Shown here: positions 26,123-33,699 of the stretch, piece after piece
Layout: each line of letters begins with the position of its first letter
Position numbering within the stretch: position 1 is the first letter of the stretch
Assembly: GCA_035604615.1 (NCBI GenBank)
Contig: DATNID010000026.1
Coordinates: 1 to 64,000 of the forward strand
From: DATJLY01 sp035604615
Lineage (GTDB): Bacteria; Pseudomonadota; Alphaproteobacteria; ATCC43930; CGMCC-115725
Direction: 5' to 3'
DNA length: 64,000 bases
The notes under the pieces: model-generated
Database searches by the model: none
What the model was told of the DNA's origin: nothing
Seen by the model: the letters and a program-made list of their open reading frames with translations, nothing else
Translations under genes and position numbers: made by a program

Positions 26123-26292
26123 TCGAGGCGCTTGCCGTCGAGGTCCTTGTCGGACTTGTCCTGCTCGAGGCGGGACTTCGCGCGCTCGTCCTTGGCGCGG
26201 CCGAAGCGGGCGCGGTTCTCCTCGGCGCGACGCTCCGCCGCCGCACGCGCGCGCTCCTTGCGATAGCGGTTGAGATTGACGAGTTCGGCCAT
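26119..26292 (-). CDS. DUF4169 family small protein
   Basis: This 57-residue, extremely charged protein begins MAELVNLNRYRKERARAAAE and ends SDKDLDGKRLD. The opening matches the DUF4169 family, whose members lie next to fumC and an RHH_4 protein in alphaproteobacteria, as here. It is probably a single long helix. The function is unknown. Confidence 0.8.
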   Translation of the reverse strand: MAELVNLNRYRKERARAAAERRAEENRARFGRAKDERAKSRLEQDKSDKDLDGKRLD

Positions 26293-26346
26293 TCCGGTCT
26301 CTCCTCGGCCGATGCTACGGCAGCGGCGCGGGCGAGGGAAGCGGCT

Positions 26347-26580
26347 TCAGGGGCGCGACGGGCCGATCTCGCCGCTGCGGTAGCAGCCGCGAACGAACAG
26401 GCGGAGCGCGCTCGAAAGGTTGCTCTCGCGCGTCACGTCGACCGATGCCACCAGCGCATTGAGCGACAGGCCCCGGAGCCGTGCGATCTCGGCGAGGTCG
26501 CGCCAGAACGGCTCCTCGAGCGAGAGACTCGTCCGGTGGCCGGCGATCGCCACCGAGCGTTTTTTCGGTGCCTCGCTCAC
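26347..26580 (-). CDS. Ribbon-helix-helix (RHH_4) protein
   Basis: The 77-residue protein starts at a GTG that overlaps the fumC stop (GTGA). The core SVAIAGHRTSLSLEEPFWRDL...ARLRGLSLNALVASVD is the RHH_4 domain, in which one strand pairs with its dimer partner to contact DNA. It could be a small transcription factor. Coupling to fumC is conserved in related genomes, so a link to that operon is plausible. Confidence 0.83.
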   Translation of the reverse strand: MSEAPKKRSVAIAGHRTSLSLEEPFWRDLAEIARLRGLSLNALVASVDVTRESNLSSALRLFVRGCYRSGEIGPSRP

Positions 26581-27968
26581 GCCGTGCCGATCATCGCTTC
26601 GGGCCGCACCCAGCGTGCGAAATCCGCGGCCGAGACATGGCCTGAGGCGAGCGCCGCCTCGGCCAGCGTGGTGCCCTCGCGATGCGCCTTCTTGGCGATC
26701 TCCGCCGCCTTGTCGTAGCCGATATGCGGCGCGAGCGCGGTCACCAGCATGAGCGAGCGCTCGACCAGCTCGGCGATGCGGCCGCGGTCGGCCTCGATGC
26801 CGGCGATGCAATGATCGGCGAAGCTCAACGACGCGTCGCCGATGAGCCGCAGCGACTGCAGCAGGTTGTAGATGATCACCGGCTTCATCACGTTGAGCTC
26901 GAACTGGCCGAGGCTGCCGGCGACGGTGATGGTGACGTGGTTTCCCATCACCTGCGCCGCCACCATGGTGAGCGCCTCGCACTGGGTCGGGTTGACCTTG
27001 CCGGGCATGATCGAGGAGCCGGGCTCGTTCTCCGGCAGCTTCAGCTCGCCGAAGCCGCAGCGCGGCCCCGAGCCCATGAGGCGGATGTCGTTGGCGATCT
27101 TCATCAGCGAGGCGGCGAGCACGTTGAGCGCGCCCGACAGCTCGACCAGCGTGTCGTGCGTGGCGAGCGCCTCGAACTTGTCGGCGGCGGGCACGTAGGG
27201 AAGCCCGGTCAGCCCCTCGAGCTCGACCGCGAAGCGCTCGGCGAATCCCTTGGGCGCGTTGAGACCGGTGCCGACGGCGGTGCCGCCCTGCGCCACCGCG
27301 TAGAGCCGCGGCAGCGTCGCCGCGACGCGCGCGATGCCGAGCTCGATCTGGCGGCGATAGGCGCCGAACTCGGCGCTGAGCGGCACCGGCGTCGCGTCCT
27401 GGAGATGGGTGCGGCCGATCTTGACGATGCCGGCGAATTCGCGCGCCTTGGCGTCGAGCGCCGCCGCCAGATGCTGCAGCGCCGGCAGCAGGCGGCGGTG
27501 GATCTCGCTCGCCGCCGCGATGTGCATCGCGGTCGGGAAGCTGTCGTTCGAGGACTGGCTGAGATTGACGTGGTCGTTGGGATGGATCGGGCGCTGCTCG
27601 CCGCGCTTGCCGCCCAATGCCTCGTTGGCGAGGTTGGCCAAGACCTCGTTCATGTTCATGTTGGTCTGCGTGCCCGACCCGGTTTGCCACACGACCAACG
27701 GAAATTCGTCGTCGTGCATGCCGTCGATCACCGACTGGCAGGCGGCTTCGATCGCCTCGCCAAGGCGGCGGTCGAGCGCGCCCAATGCGACGTTGGTCAG
27801 CGCCGCGGCTTTCTTCTGCAGCGCCAGCGCGCGGATCAGCGCTGGCGGCATGCGCTCGCCGCCGATGCGGAAATTCTCGAGCGAGCGCTGCGTCTGGGCG
27901 CCCCACCAGCGTTCCGCCGGCACCGCGACCGTGCCCATGCTGTCGCGCTCGATGCGGGTCTCTTCCAT
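26577..27968 (-). CDS. fumC: Class II fumarate hydratase
   Basis: This is the oxygen-stable TCA-cycle enzyme that interconverts fumarate and malate. The 463-residue protein carries WQTGSGTQTNMNMNEV, IGRTHLQDATP and the catalytic loop GSSIMPGKVNPTQCEALTMV. It is full length for the family. A class I iron-sulfur fumarase is encoded 2.1 kb upstream on the same strand, with an ECF sigma module between them. Confidence 0.95.
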   Translation of the reverse strand: MEETRIERDSMGTVAVPAERWWGAQTQRSLENFRIGGERMPPALIRALALQKKAAALTNVALGALDRRLGEAIEAACQSVIDGMHDDEFPLVVWQTGSGTQTNMNMNEVLANLANEALGGKRGEQRPIHPNDHVNLSQSSNDSFPTAMHIAAASEIHRRLLPALQHLAAALDAKAREFAGIVKIGRTHLQDATPVPLSAEFGAYRRQIELGIARVAATLPRLYAVAQGGTAVGTGLNAPKGFAERFAVELEGLTGLPYVPAADKFEALATHDTLVELSGALNVLAASLMKIANDIRLMGSGPRCGFGELKLPENEPGSSIMPGKVNPTQCEALTMVAAQVMGNHVTITVAGSLGQFELNVMKPVIIYNLLQSLRLIGDASLSFADHCIAGIEADRGRIAELVERSLMLVTALAPHIGYDKAAEIAKKAHREGTTLAEAALASGHVSAADFARWVRPEAMIGTA

Positions 27969-28048
27969 GACCTGTCTCCCCGGGCCTGTCCCCGTTCGGG
28001 ACAGGCTAGATATGGGAGGCGAGGCGACCGGGCGAAGTCACCTCGGGA

Positions 28049-28546
28049 TCAGCGCTCCGGGCGCGCGCGGCCCGGCCCCGGCATGGCGTTCTCGGTGAAG
28101 GTCTTGCGCTGGTCGGGTGTCAGCGTGGCGAGGAAGGTCATCAAGTTCGTCGCCATGCCGTGCTGATAGGTGCGCCGGTTCTCGAGCGCCTTGTCGTTGA
28201 GCGCCTGGATCGCCGCCGCATCGGGCTGCAGCGTCGCCATTTGCGCCCACATCTCGCGCATGATCGGCCCATTGGCTTCGCGCAGTTCGCGCGACAGGCC
28301 GCGGGCGGTGGTGCCGAACGTGCGCAAGGCGGTGCGCTGATCGGGCGTGAGATCCATCGTGCGAGCGACGGCGAGGAGGCGTTCCGCCGGCCCCTCGTTG
28401 GCAAGGCGCGGCGGCGGTGCCCGCATCATCGACCATGCCAGGCCGCCGGCGACGAAGACGTTGAGCGTGACCGACAGCGCCAGCGCCGCCCAGAGGCCCC
28501 GTTCGCGCCACACCGCGCGGCCGGGGACCTCGGCCGCCGCCGTCAT
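28049..28546 (-). CDS. Periplasmic heavy-metal sensor / Spy-CpxP-like protein
   Basis: The 165-residue protein has one membrane segment at about 18 to 40 (ALALSVTLNVFVAGGLAW). A helical periplasmic domain follows, with two copies of the LTPxQR motif (DLTPDQRTAL, TLTPDQRKTF) typical of Metal_resist/Spy-like proteins. Its ATG overlaps the stop of the anti-sigma gene (ATGA). It is the last gene of a sigma, anti-sigma, sensor trio and likely feeds an envelope signal to it. Confidence 0.8.
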   Translation of the reverse strand: MTAAAEVPGRAVWRERGLWAALALSVTLNVFVAGGLAWSMMRAPPPRLANEGPAERLLAVARTMDLTPDQRTALRTFGTTARGLSRELREANGPIMREMWAQMATLQPDAAAIQALNDKALENRRTYQHGMATNLMTFLATLTPDQRKTFTENAMPGPGRARPER

Positions 28547-29073
28547 GTCGTCGGCTCCTCGTCGGTCTCGAACAGGCCGCTCGGCGGATCGAGCAGATCG
28601 TGGACGGCGCTGTCGGACACCGAAGCCATGTCGGCGCCGCCGATGATGCGCAGATAGACGTCGTTGCCGAGGGCGAAACCTCCAAGGCTCGTCACCAGCA
28701 GGCTCGCCGCGAGCCCGCTCCACGCCGCCGCAGTTCGCCAGGAGCGGTGCCGCACCGCGACCGCCGCCGCAAACGACACGATCTTAGGGTCGGCCGGCGC
28801 GACCAGCGCGGCAGCGCGGGCAATCAGGGACTCAGGTGCCGTGGGAGGCGCCGCGGCGCCGGCGTCGCGGGCGGCGATCAGATCGGCCAGCGCCTCGGGA
28901 TGATCTGCGAGCCAATCCTCGACCGGCTCGGCCTCGCTCTCGTCGAGGCGGCCATCGGCATAGGCGGCCAGCAACAAGGGGTCGGGCGCTCCGCGGCTTG
29001 GCGCGGGACGCGCATCGAGACGCCAGCGCCGCCAGAGCGCTGCGTCCTCCGCCCTTTCCCCCAAACCCGTCAT
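28543..29073 (-). CDS. Putative membrane-anchored anti-sigma factor
   Basis: The 176-residue protein has an N-terminal cytoplasmic part with the pattern DPLLLAAYADGRLDESEAEPVEDWLADHPE, seen in anti-sigma domains. One membrane segment lies near 112 to 135, with a short outside tail. There is no HxxxCxxC zinc site. It lies 42 bases behind the ECF sigma gene, so it probably sequesters that sigma at the membrane. Confidence 0.72.
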   Translation of the reverse strand: MTGLGERAEDAALWRRWRLDARPAPSRGAPDPLLLAAYADGRLDESEAEPVEDWLADHPEALADLIAARDAGAAAPPTAPESLIARAAALVAPADPKIVSFAAAVAVRHRSWRTAAAWSGLAASLLVTSLGGFALGNDVYLRIIGGADMASVSDSAVHDLLDPPSGLFETDEEPTT

Positions 29074-29115
29074 GGTCTCATCTCCTCGTCATATTTTTAG
29101 GAGGTCGGCGCCGTT

Positions 29116-29718
29116 TCATCCCCGCGGACCCAGCTTGGCCACTTTGGCGCCGGCGTCCCCCGCCGGAGCCTCGGTGGAATGGGAACCATCATCGTTAACC
29201 GCGAAATGCTCGCGCAATTTCACCATTGCCTTGTGGTGGGTGCTGCGCACCGTCTGCGGGTCGATCTTGAGCGCCAGGGCGATCTCGGAAACATCCATGT
29301 CCTTGTCATAAATCATTGATAAAACGAGCTTTTGCCGGGGCGAAAGGAGCTCGTCGGGGAGCTTGATCGGCTCGACATGGCGGTCCTCGACGGCGAGCTG
29401 GGCCTCCGGCACGGCGTCGATCGGCGTGACCATGGGATGGCGCCGGCGCAGCGCGTCGCGGGCGGTGCTGCGCGCCACGACGGTGAGCCATGTGGTCAGG
29501 CCGGCACGGGCCGGGTCGTAGGCCTTGACCAGACGGTAATCGTCCTTGCACAGGCGGGCGAAGACCTCCTGAACCAAGTCCTCAATGTCGCTGCGGTCGC
29601 GCGCGACCGCCCGAACTGCCGACAGGATAAGCCCGGCATAGCGCCGCACGAACGCGTCCCAGGCCGATTTCTCGCCCCGGATCAGCGCCCCGAGATCGAT
29701 GCTCTGTGCAACCGCCAC
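29116..29718 (-). CDS. ECF-type RNA polymerase sigma factor
   Basis: The 200-residue protein starts at a GTG, 9 bases after the TfoX-N gene. Region 2 covers about residues 15-85 (RRYAGLILSAVRAV, DIEDLVQEVFARL). Region 4 covers about 125-170 (LSPRQKLVLSMIYDKDMDVSEIA, then DPQTVRSTHHKAMVKLRE). There is no region 3, as expected for group 4. A disordered tail of about 25 residues follows. Its partner anti-sigma gene is directly downstream. Confidence 0.9.
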   Translation of the reverse strand: MAVAQSIDLGALIRGEKSAWDAFVRRYAGLILSAVRAVARDRSDIEDLVQEVFARLCKDDYRLVKAYDPARAGLTTWLTVVARSTARDALRRRHPMVTPIDAVPEAQLAVEDRHVEPIKLPDELLSPRQKLVLSMIYDKDMDVSEIALALKIDPQTVRSTHHKAMVKLREHFAVNDDGSHSTEAPAGDAGAKVAKLGPRG

Positions 29719-29727
29719 GCGCCGTCT

Positions 29728-30096
29728 CTATGCCCGCTTATGATTGTCGCGTGCAGGAGCGCGACCATTCGCCCGCCGCATCGCTGCAGCATAGGCCTTA
29801 TCGGCCCAGGCGGCGAGCCGGTCGGCCTCGTCCAGCACCTCGGCCGGCACCTCGTGATAGCCGAGCGCGACCTGGCGTCCGGCGCGCGAATAGCGGAACG
29901 GCGCCATGCCCGAGGCGGCGAAATCCGGCTCGTTCCGCGCGTCGGTGCGGAAATAGAGCGTGTCGTCGTGGATGAGGGCGAACATGGTTCCGTCGCGGAA
30001 AATCCCCTGGCCGCCGAACATGCGCCGCGCGACGATCCCGGCCCAGGGCCGCAACTGGTCGCACACGAACTCGACGAACCCGCTCGAGGCCGCCAT
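29728..30096 (-). CDS. TfoX N-terminal domain protein
   Basis: The 122-residue protein has the TfoX-N fold: FVEFVCDQLRPWAGIVARRMFGGQGIF, then MFALIHDDTLYFRTD and a YHEVPAEVLDE segment. In gammaproteobacteria TfoX regulates competence, but stand-alone N-terminal domains are widespread with unknown roles. It starts 8 bases after the fumA stop, so it is probably in the fumA transcript and may lead into the sigma gene. Confidence 0.82.
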   Translation of the reverse strand: MAASSGFVEFVCDQLRPWAGIVARRMFGGQGIFRDGTMFALIHDDTLYFRTDARNEPDFAASGMAPFRYSRAGRQVALGYHEVPAEVLDEADRLAAWADKAYAAAMRRANGRAPARDNHKRA

Positions 30097-30104
30097 CGCC
30101 TCTC

Positions 30105-31718
30105 TCACACGAGCTTGGCGAAGAAATCGTTTCCCTTGTCGTCGATAACGGTGAAGGCCGGGAAATCTTCCACCTCGATGCGCCAGATCGCCTCCATGCC
30201 GAGCTCGGCATAGGCGACGGTCTCGACCTTCTTGATGCAGTCCTGGGCCAGCCGGGCGGCGGGGCCGCCGATCGAGCCGAGATAAAAACCGCCATGCTGC
30301 TTGCACGCGGCGCGCACCTCGGGGCCGCGATTGCCCTTGGCAAGGGTGACGTGGCTGCCGCCCGCCGCCATGAACTGCTCGACATAGGAATCCATCCGCC
30401 CCGCCGTGGTCGGACCGAACGAACCCGAGGCATAGCCCTGCGGCGTCTTGGCGGGGCCGGCATAATAGATCGGGTGGTCCTTGACGTAGTGCGGCAGGCC
30501 CTCGCCGGCGTCGAGCCGCTCCTTGAGCTTGGCGTGCGCCAGGTCGCGGGCGACGATCAGCGGACCGCTGAGCGCGAGCCGGGTCTTGATCGGGTATTGC
30601 GACAAGGTTTGCCTGATCTCGGCCATCGGCCGGGTCAGGTCGATGCGGACGACCTCGCCGGCGAAATCCGCATCGGCGAGGTCGGGCAGGTATTGCGCCG
30701 GGTTGGTTTCGAGTTGCTCGAGATAGACGCCGCCGCGGTCGATCTTGCCGAGGATCTGCCGGTCGGCCGCGCACGACACGCCGATGCCGATCGGCACGCT
30801 GGCGCCGTGGCGGGGCAGGCGGATGACGCGCACGTCGTGGCAGAAATACTTGCCGCCGAACTGCGCGCCGATGCCGGTCTTGCGGCTGAGCTCCAGCACC
30901 TCCGCCTCGAGCGCGCGGTCGCGGAACGCCTGGCCGTGCGCGTTGCCCTGCTCGGGGAGGGAGTCCAGATAGCGGCAGCTCGCCAGCTTCACCGTCTTGA
31001 GGTTGAGCTCGGCCGAGGTGCCGCCGATGACGATGGCGAGGTGATAGGGCGGGCAGGCCGAGGTGCCGAGGGTGCGGATGCGCTCGTCGATGAACTTCAA
31101 GAGCGCCGCCGGATTGAGCACCGCAGGCGTCGCCTGGTAGAGGAACGTCTTGTTGGCCGAGCCGCCGCCCTTGGCGATGAACAGGAAATGATATTCGTCG
31201 CCCTCGTCGGCGAAGAGATCGATCTGCGCCGGGAGATTGTCGCCGGTGTTCACCTCCTTGAACATGGAGAGCGGCGCCAACTGGCTGTAGCGCAGATTGG
31301 TCTCGGTGTAGGTGCGCCTGATGCCGAGCGCGAGCGCGCCGGCGTCGCCGCCGCCGGTCCATACGCGCTGCCCCTTCTTGCCCATGACGATGGCGGTGCC
31401 GGTGTCCTGGCACATCGGCAGCACCTTGCCGGCGGCGATGTTGGCGTTCTTGAGGAGATCGAAGGCGACGAAGCGGTCGTTGGCCGACGCCTCGGGGTCG
31501 TCGAGGATGGCGCGGAGCTGGCGCAGATGCCCGGGGCGCAGCAGATGCTGGCACTCGACCATCGCCTCCTGCGCCAGCAAGGTCAGCGCCGGCAGCTCGA
31601 CCTTGAGCATGCTCGCGCCGTCGAATGGGACGGTGCCGACATGGTCTCCGGTCAGGCGGCGATACGGCGTTTCGTCCTCGCCCAGCGGAAACAGCTCGTG
31701 GAAGACGAAATCGTTCAT
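30105..31718 (-). CDS. fumA: Class I iron-sulfur fumarate hydratase
   Basis: This 537-residue iron-sulfur, oxygen-sensitive fumarase has an N-terminal alpha domain and a C-terminal beta domain in one chain. Cluster ligands are expected in LPMCQDTG, TSACPPYH and GVSCAADRQ. KGNRGPEVRAACKQHGGFYLGSIGG forms part of the beta domain. Class I and class II fumarases in one genome are common; here they share a strand and neighbourhood. Confidence 0.93.
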   Translation of the reverse strand: MNDFVFHELFPLGEDETPYRRLTGDHVGTVPFDGASMLKVELPALTLLAQEAMVECQHLLRPGHLRQLRAILDDPEASANDRFVAFDLLKNANIAAGKVLPMCQDTGTAIVMGKKGQRVWTGGGDAGALALGIRRTYTETNLRYSQLAPLSMFKEVNTGDNLPAQIDLFADEGDEYHFLFIAKGGGSANKTFLYQATPAVLNPAALLKFIDERIRTLGTSACPPYHLAIVIGGTSAELNLKTVKLASCRYLDSLPEQGNAHGQAFRDRALEAEVLELSRKTGIGAQFGGKYFCHDVRVIRLPRHGASVPIGIGVSCAADRQILGKIDRGGVYLEQLETNPAQYLPDLADADFAGEVVRIDLTRPMAEIRQTLSQYPIKTRLALSGPLIVARDLAHAKLKERLDAGEGLPHYVKDHPIYYAGPAKTPQGYASGSFGPTTAGRMDSYVEQFMAAGGSHVTLAKGNRGPEVRAACKQHGGFYLGSIGGPAARLAQDCIKKVETVAYAELGMEAIWRIEVEDFPAFTVIDDKGNDFFAKLV

Positions 31719-31749
31719 CTCGCGGCTCCTCGGGCGGCGCTGGGCCGGC

Positions 31750-32226
31750 CTATTTCTTGCGGAAGGAGTCGAGGGCGACGACTTCGCCCTCCCTGGGAGT
31801 CTTGGCGTTGGATTTGGCTGGCGCGTCCGTGGCGGGCGCGGGGCCGATGGCGGGCGCGTCGACCGGCGTCGCCTGGAACTGGAGCCCGAACTTGACCGAG
31901 GGATCGGCGAAGGCGGTGATCGCCTCGAACGGGATGACGAGACGCTCCGGATTGTTCTTGAAGCTGAGCGAGACCGAGAATTTCTCTTCCTGCACCTCGA
32001 GGTCCCAGAACTGGTGCTCGAGCACGACCGTCATCTGGTCGGGATATTGCGCGACCAGGAAGTCGGGGATGGCGACGCCGGGAAAGCCGGTGCGGAAGGT
32101 GATGTAGAAATGATGCGTGCCGGGCAGCCCGCTCGCGGCGGCGCGGGCCAGCACCTCGCGCACCACGCCGCGCAGCGCCGCCTCGACCATCTTGTCGTAT
32201 CTGAGGAGGTCCTTCACGTGGCGCAC
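31750..32226 (-). CDS. sspB: ClpXP adaptor SspB (alpha type)
   Basis: SspB binds ssrA-tagged proteins and delivers them to the ClpXP protease. The 158-residue protein reads KDLLRYDKMVEAALRGVVREVL, HHFYITFRTGFPGVAIPDFL, PDQMTVVLEHQFWDLEVQEE and FADPSVKFGLQF, the core of alphaproteobacterial SspB-alpha. A proline/alanine linker leads to the C-terminal EVVALDSFRKK, the expected ClpX-docking tail. Two in-frame GTGs are possible starts (32226, 32217), with AGGAG just upstream. The mature tmRNA end lies only about 13 bases before the first. Confidence 0.92.
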   Translation of the reverse strand: MRHVKDLLRYDKMVEAALRGVVREVLARAAASGLPGTHHFYITFRTGFPGVAIPDFLVAQYPDQMTVVLEHQFWDLEVQEEKFSVSLSFKNNPERLVIPFEAITAFADPSVKFGLQFQATPVDAPAIGPAPATDAPAKSNAKTPREGEVVALDSFRKK

Positions 32227-32239
32227 GCGCTCCTGAAGC

Positions 32240-32531
32240 GAAGTGGGGGGCTTCTGTTGCCCGGTGCCCCCCGAACCGCGAAGTTGCTCAGGCTTTCATT
32301 CCCGTGAGGGAATTAGGCCGCGAGCGCCTCCTGCGCGAAGTTGTCGTTCGCACCTTAGGTTTGGCCCGATATCGGCGGTACCATGCCGAGCGACGACCAC
32401 ACTTTTACCACGTGCGTCGATCCTGCTTCGCCCCCATAAGAGAAATGGTGGAGGCGCCGGGTACTGCCCCCGGGTCCGCAACGCTTATTCCGTGCGCCGT
32501 GTATCGCCATAGCCGGTTGCCCGGCCCACTC
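32240..32531 (-). ncRNA. ssrA: Two-piece (circularly permuted) tmRNA
   Basis: Read on the minus strand, the acceptor piece comes first (about 32531 to 32446) and ends CGCCTCC-A-CCA. It carries a T arm with stem CCGGG/CCCGG and loop GGCAGTA. A 10-base spacer follows. The coding piece begins at 32435 with GGGGGCG, which pairs with CGCCTCC over 7 bases to rebuild the acceptor stem. The tag frame at 32351-32313 reads ANDNFAQEALAA then TAA, close to the Caulobacter tag. A stem-loop ATTCCC/GGGAAT follows the tag. AGTGGG at the 5' end of the acceptor piece can pair with CCCACT at the 3' end of the coding piece, which sets the outer limits. Outer ends are accurate to a few bases only. Confidence 0.93.
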
Positions 32532-32560
32532 AATATAGGCGTTTTCGCGGGCTTGAGAAG
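32532..32560 (-). promoter_or_regulatory. Putative ssrA promoter
   Basis: On the minus strand TATATT at 32537-32532 is preceded, 16 bases upstream, by TTCTCA at 32559-32554. A transcript from this -10 box would begin right at the 5' end of the acceptor piece. The -35 match is weak. Confidence 0.4.
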
Positions 32561-32613
32561 GCCCCTGCCGAGTCGCGCTTGGAGCCGCCGGGGGCGGCGG
32601 GTACAGTCCCGCC

Positions 32614-33591
32614 ATGCCCCTGAAGCCCGAACAGGAAGCGGAGATCGCCCGGTTGCGCGCCGACAGCGCGGCGACCCGGCGCGCCACCGTGCCGGCGCTG
32701 GAGGAAATTCTTTACCAACCCATTCCGGTGCTCGACCACGGCTTCGTCCGGGTGATCGACTACATGGGCGACGACGCCGCGGTGGTGCAGGCGGCGCGGG
32801 TCTCCTACGGCAAGGGGACCAAGCGCGTGAACGAGGACCGCGCCCTCATTCACTACCTGATGCGCCACCGCCACACCACGCCGTTCGAGATGTGCGAGAT
32901 CAAGTACCATGTCAAGCTGCCTATCTTCGTCGCGCGGCAGTGGATCCGCCACCGCACCGCCAACGTGAACGAGTATTCCGCGCGCTACTCGATCCTCGAC
33001 AACGAATTCTACATCCCGGCGCCGGACCAGCTCGCGGCGCAATCGAAAAGCAACCGCCAGGGGCGCGGCGACGTGGTCGGGGCGGACGAATCGGCGCGCA
33101 TCCTCGATCTCCTGCGCGAGGATGCCGCCCGCGCCTATCGCGACTACGCCGACATGCTGAACGAGGACGAGGACGGGCGGGTGGTCGATCCGGCGCGCCA
33201 GGGTCTCGCGCGCGAGCTGGCACGGATGAACCTGTCGCTGAATTTCTATACGCAGTGGTATTGGAAGACCGACCTGTTCAATCTCCTCAACTTCCTCAGC
33301 CTGCGCGCCGACGCCCACGCGCAATACGAAATCCGCGTCTATGCCGAGGCGATGATCGGCACGCTCGAGCGTTGGGTCCCGCAGACCGCCGACGCGTTCC
33401 GCCAGCACCGGTTGGGCGGCGCGCATCTTTCCGCCGCCGCGCTCGAAGCGGTGAAGCGAATGCTTGCGGGCGAGACCGTGACCCAAGCCGTTAGCGGCCT
33501 CGGCCGGCGCGAGTGGACCGAATTGATGGAGACGCTGGGGAATGTCCCTCTCCGCGCGAAGCGGGGAGAGGGAGGGGACCCGTCGCCATAG
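32614..33591 (+). CDS. thyX: Flavin-dependent thymidylate synthase
   Basis: This makes dTMP from dUMP with methylene-tetrahydrofolate and FAD. The 325-residue protein carries the ThyX motif RHRTANVNEYSARY near residue 112, with VSYGKGTK and RHRHTTPFEM before it and LFNLLNFLSLRADAHAQYEIR after it. The natural family end is near ELMETLG. The last 15 residues, VPLRAKRGEGGDPSP, and the stop are encoded by REP-like hairpins. It diverges from the ssrA-sspB unit. Confidence 0.94.
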   Translation: MPLKPEQEAEIARLRADSAATRRATVPALEEILYQPIPVLDHGFVRVIDYMGDDAAVVQAARVSYGKGTKRVNEDRALIHYLMRHRHTTPFEMCEIKYHVKLPIFVARQWIRHRTANVNEYSARYSILDNEFYIPAPDQLAAQSKSNRQGRGDVVGADESARILDLLREDAARAYRDYADMLNEDEDGRVVDPARQGLARELARMNLSLNFYTQWYWKTDLFNLLNFLSLRADAHAQYEIRVYAEAMIGTLERWVPQTADAFRQHRLGGAHLSAAALEAVKRMLAGETVTQAVSGLGRREWTELMETLGNVPLRAKRGEGGDPSP

Positions 33592-33685
33592 CGACGGGGA
33601 GGGTGTTTTATCACGGCATGATCGCGTTTGCGGTCGGCACCCACCTCACCCAAACCCTCTCCCCCCGCAACGGGGGCGGAGAGGG
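33546..33685. repeat. REP-like hairpins after thyX
   Basis: There are three palindromic elements. The first (33546-33572) has stems CCCTCTCC and GGAGAGGG. A second (33579-33599) has CCCGTCGC, loop CATA and GCGACGGG, and its loop contains the thyX stop codon. A third (33655-33685) again has CCCTCTCC/GGAGAGGG and is preceded by ACCCACCTCACCC, the same flank as the elements at 7215-7379. They fill the gap between thyX and the convergent binding-protein gene and may also terminate both transcripts. Confidence 0.7.
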
Positions 33686-33699
33686 CATTGCCTCGGCCA

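Noticed and set aside
32245..32272. GGGGGGC/GCCCCCC hairpin as a terminator between ssrA and sspB
   Set aside because: There is no T-run on the minus strand, and the hairpin lies within the probable 3' end of the tmRNA coding piece, where it belongs to the RNA fold.
32243..32512. Plus-strand frame across the tmRNA gene
   Set aside because: The sequence is fully explained by the minus-strand tmRNA: acceptor stem, T arm and tag all match.
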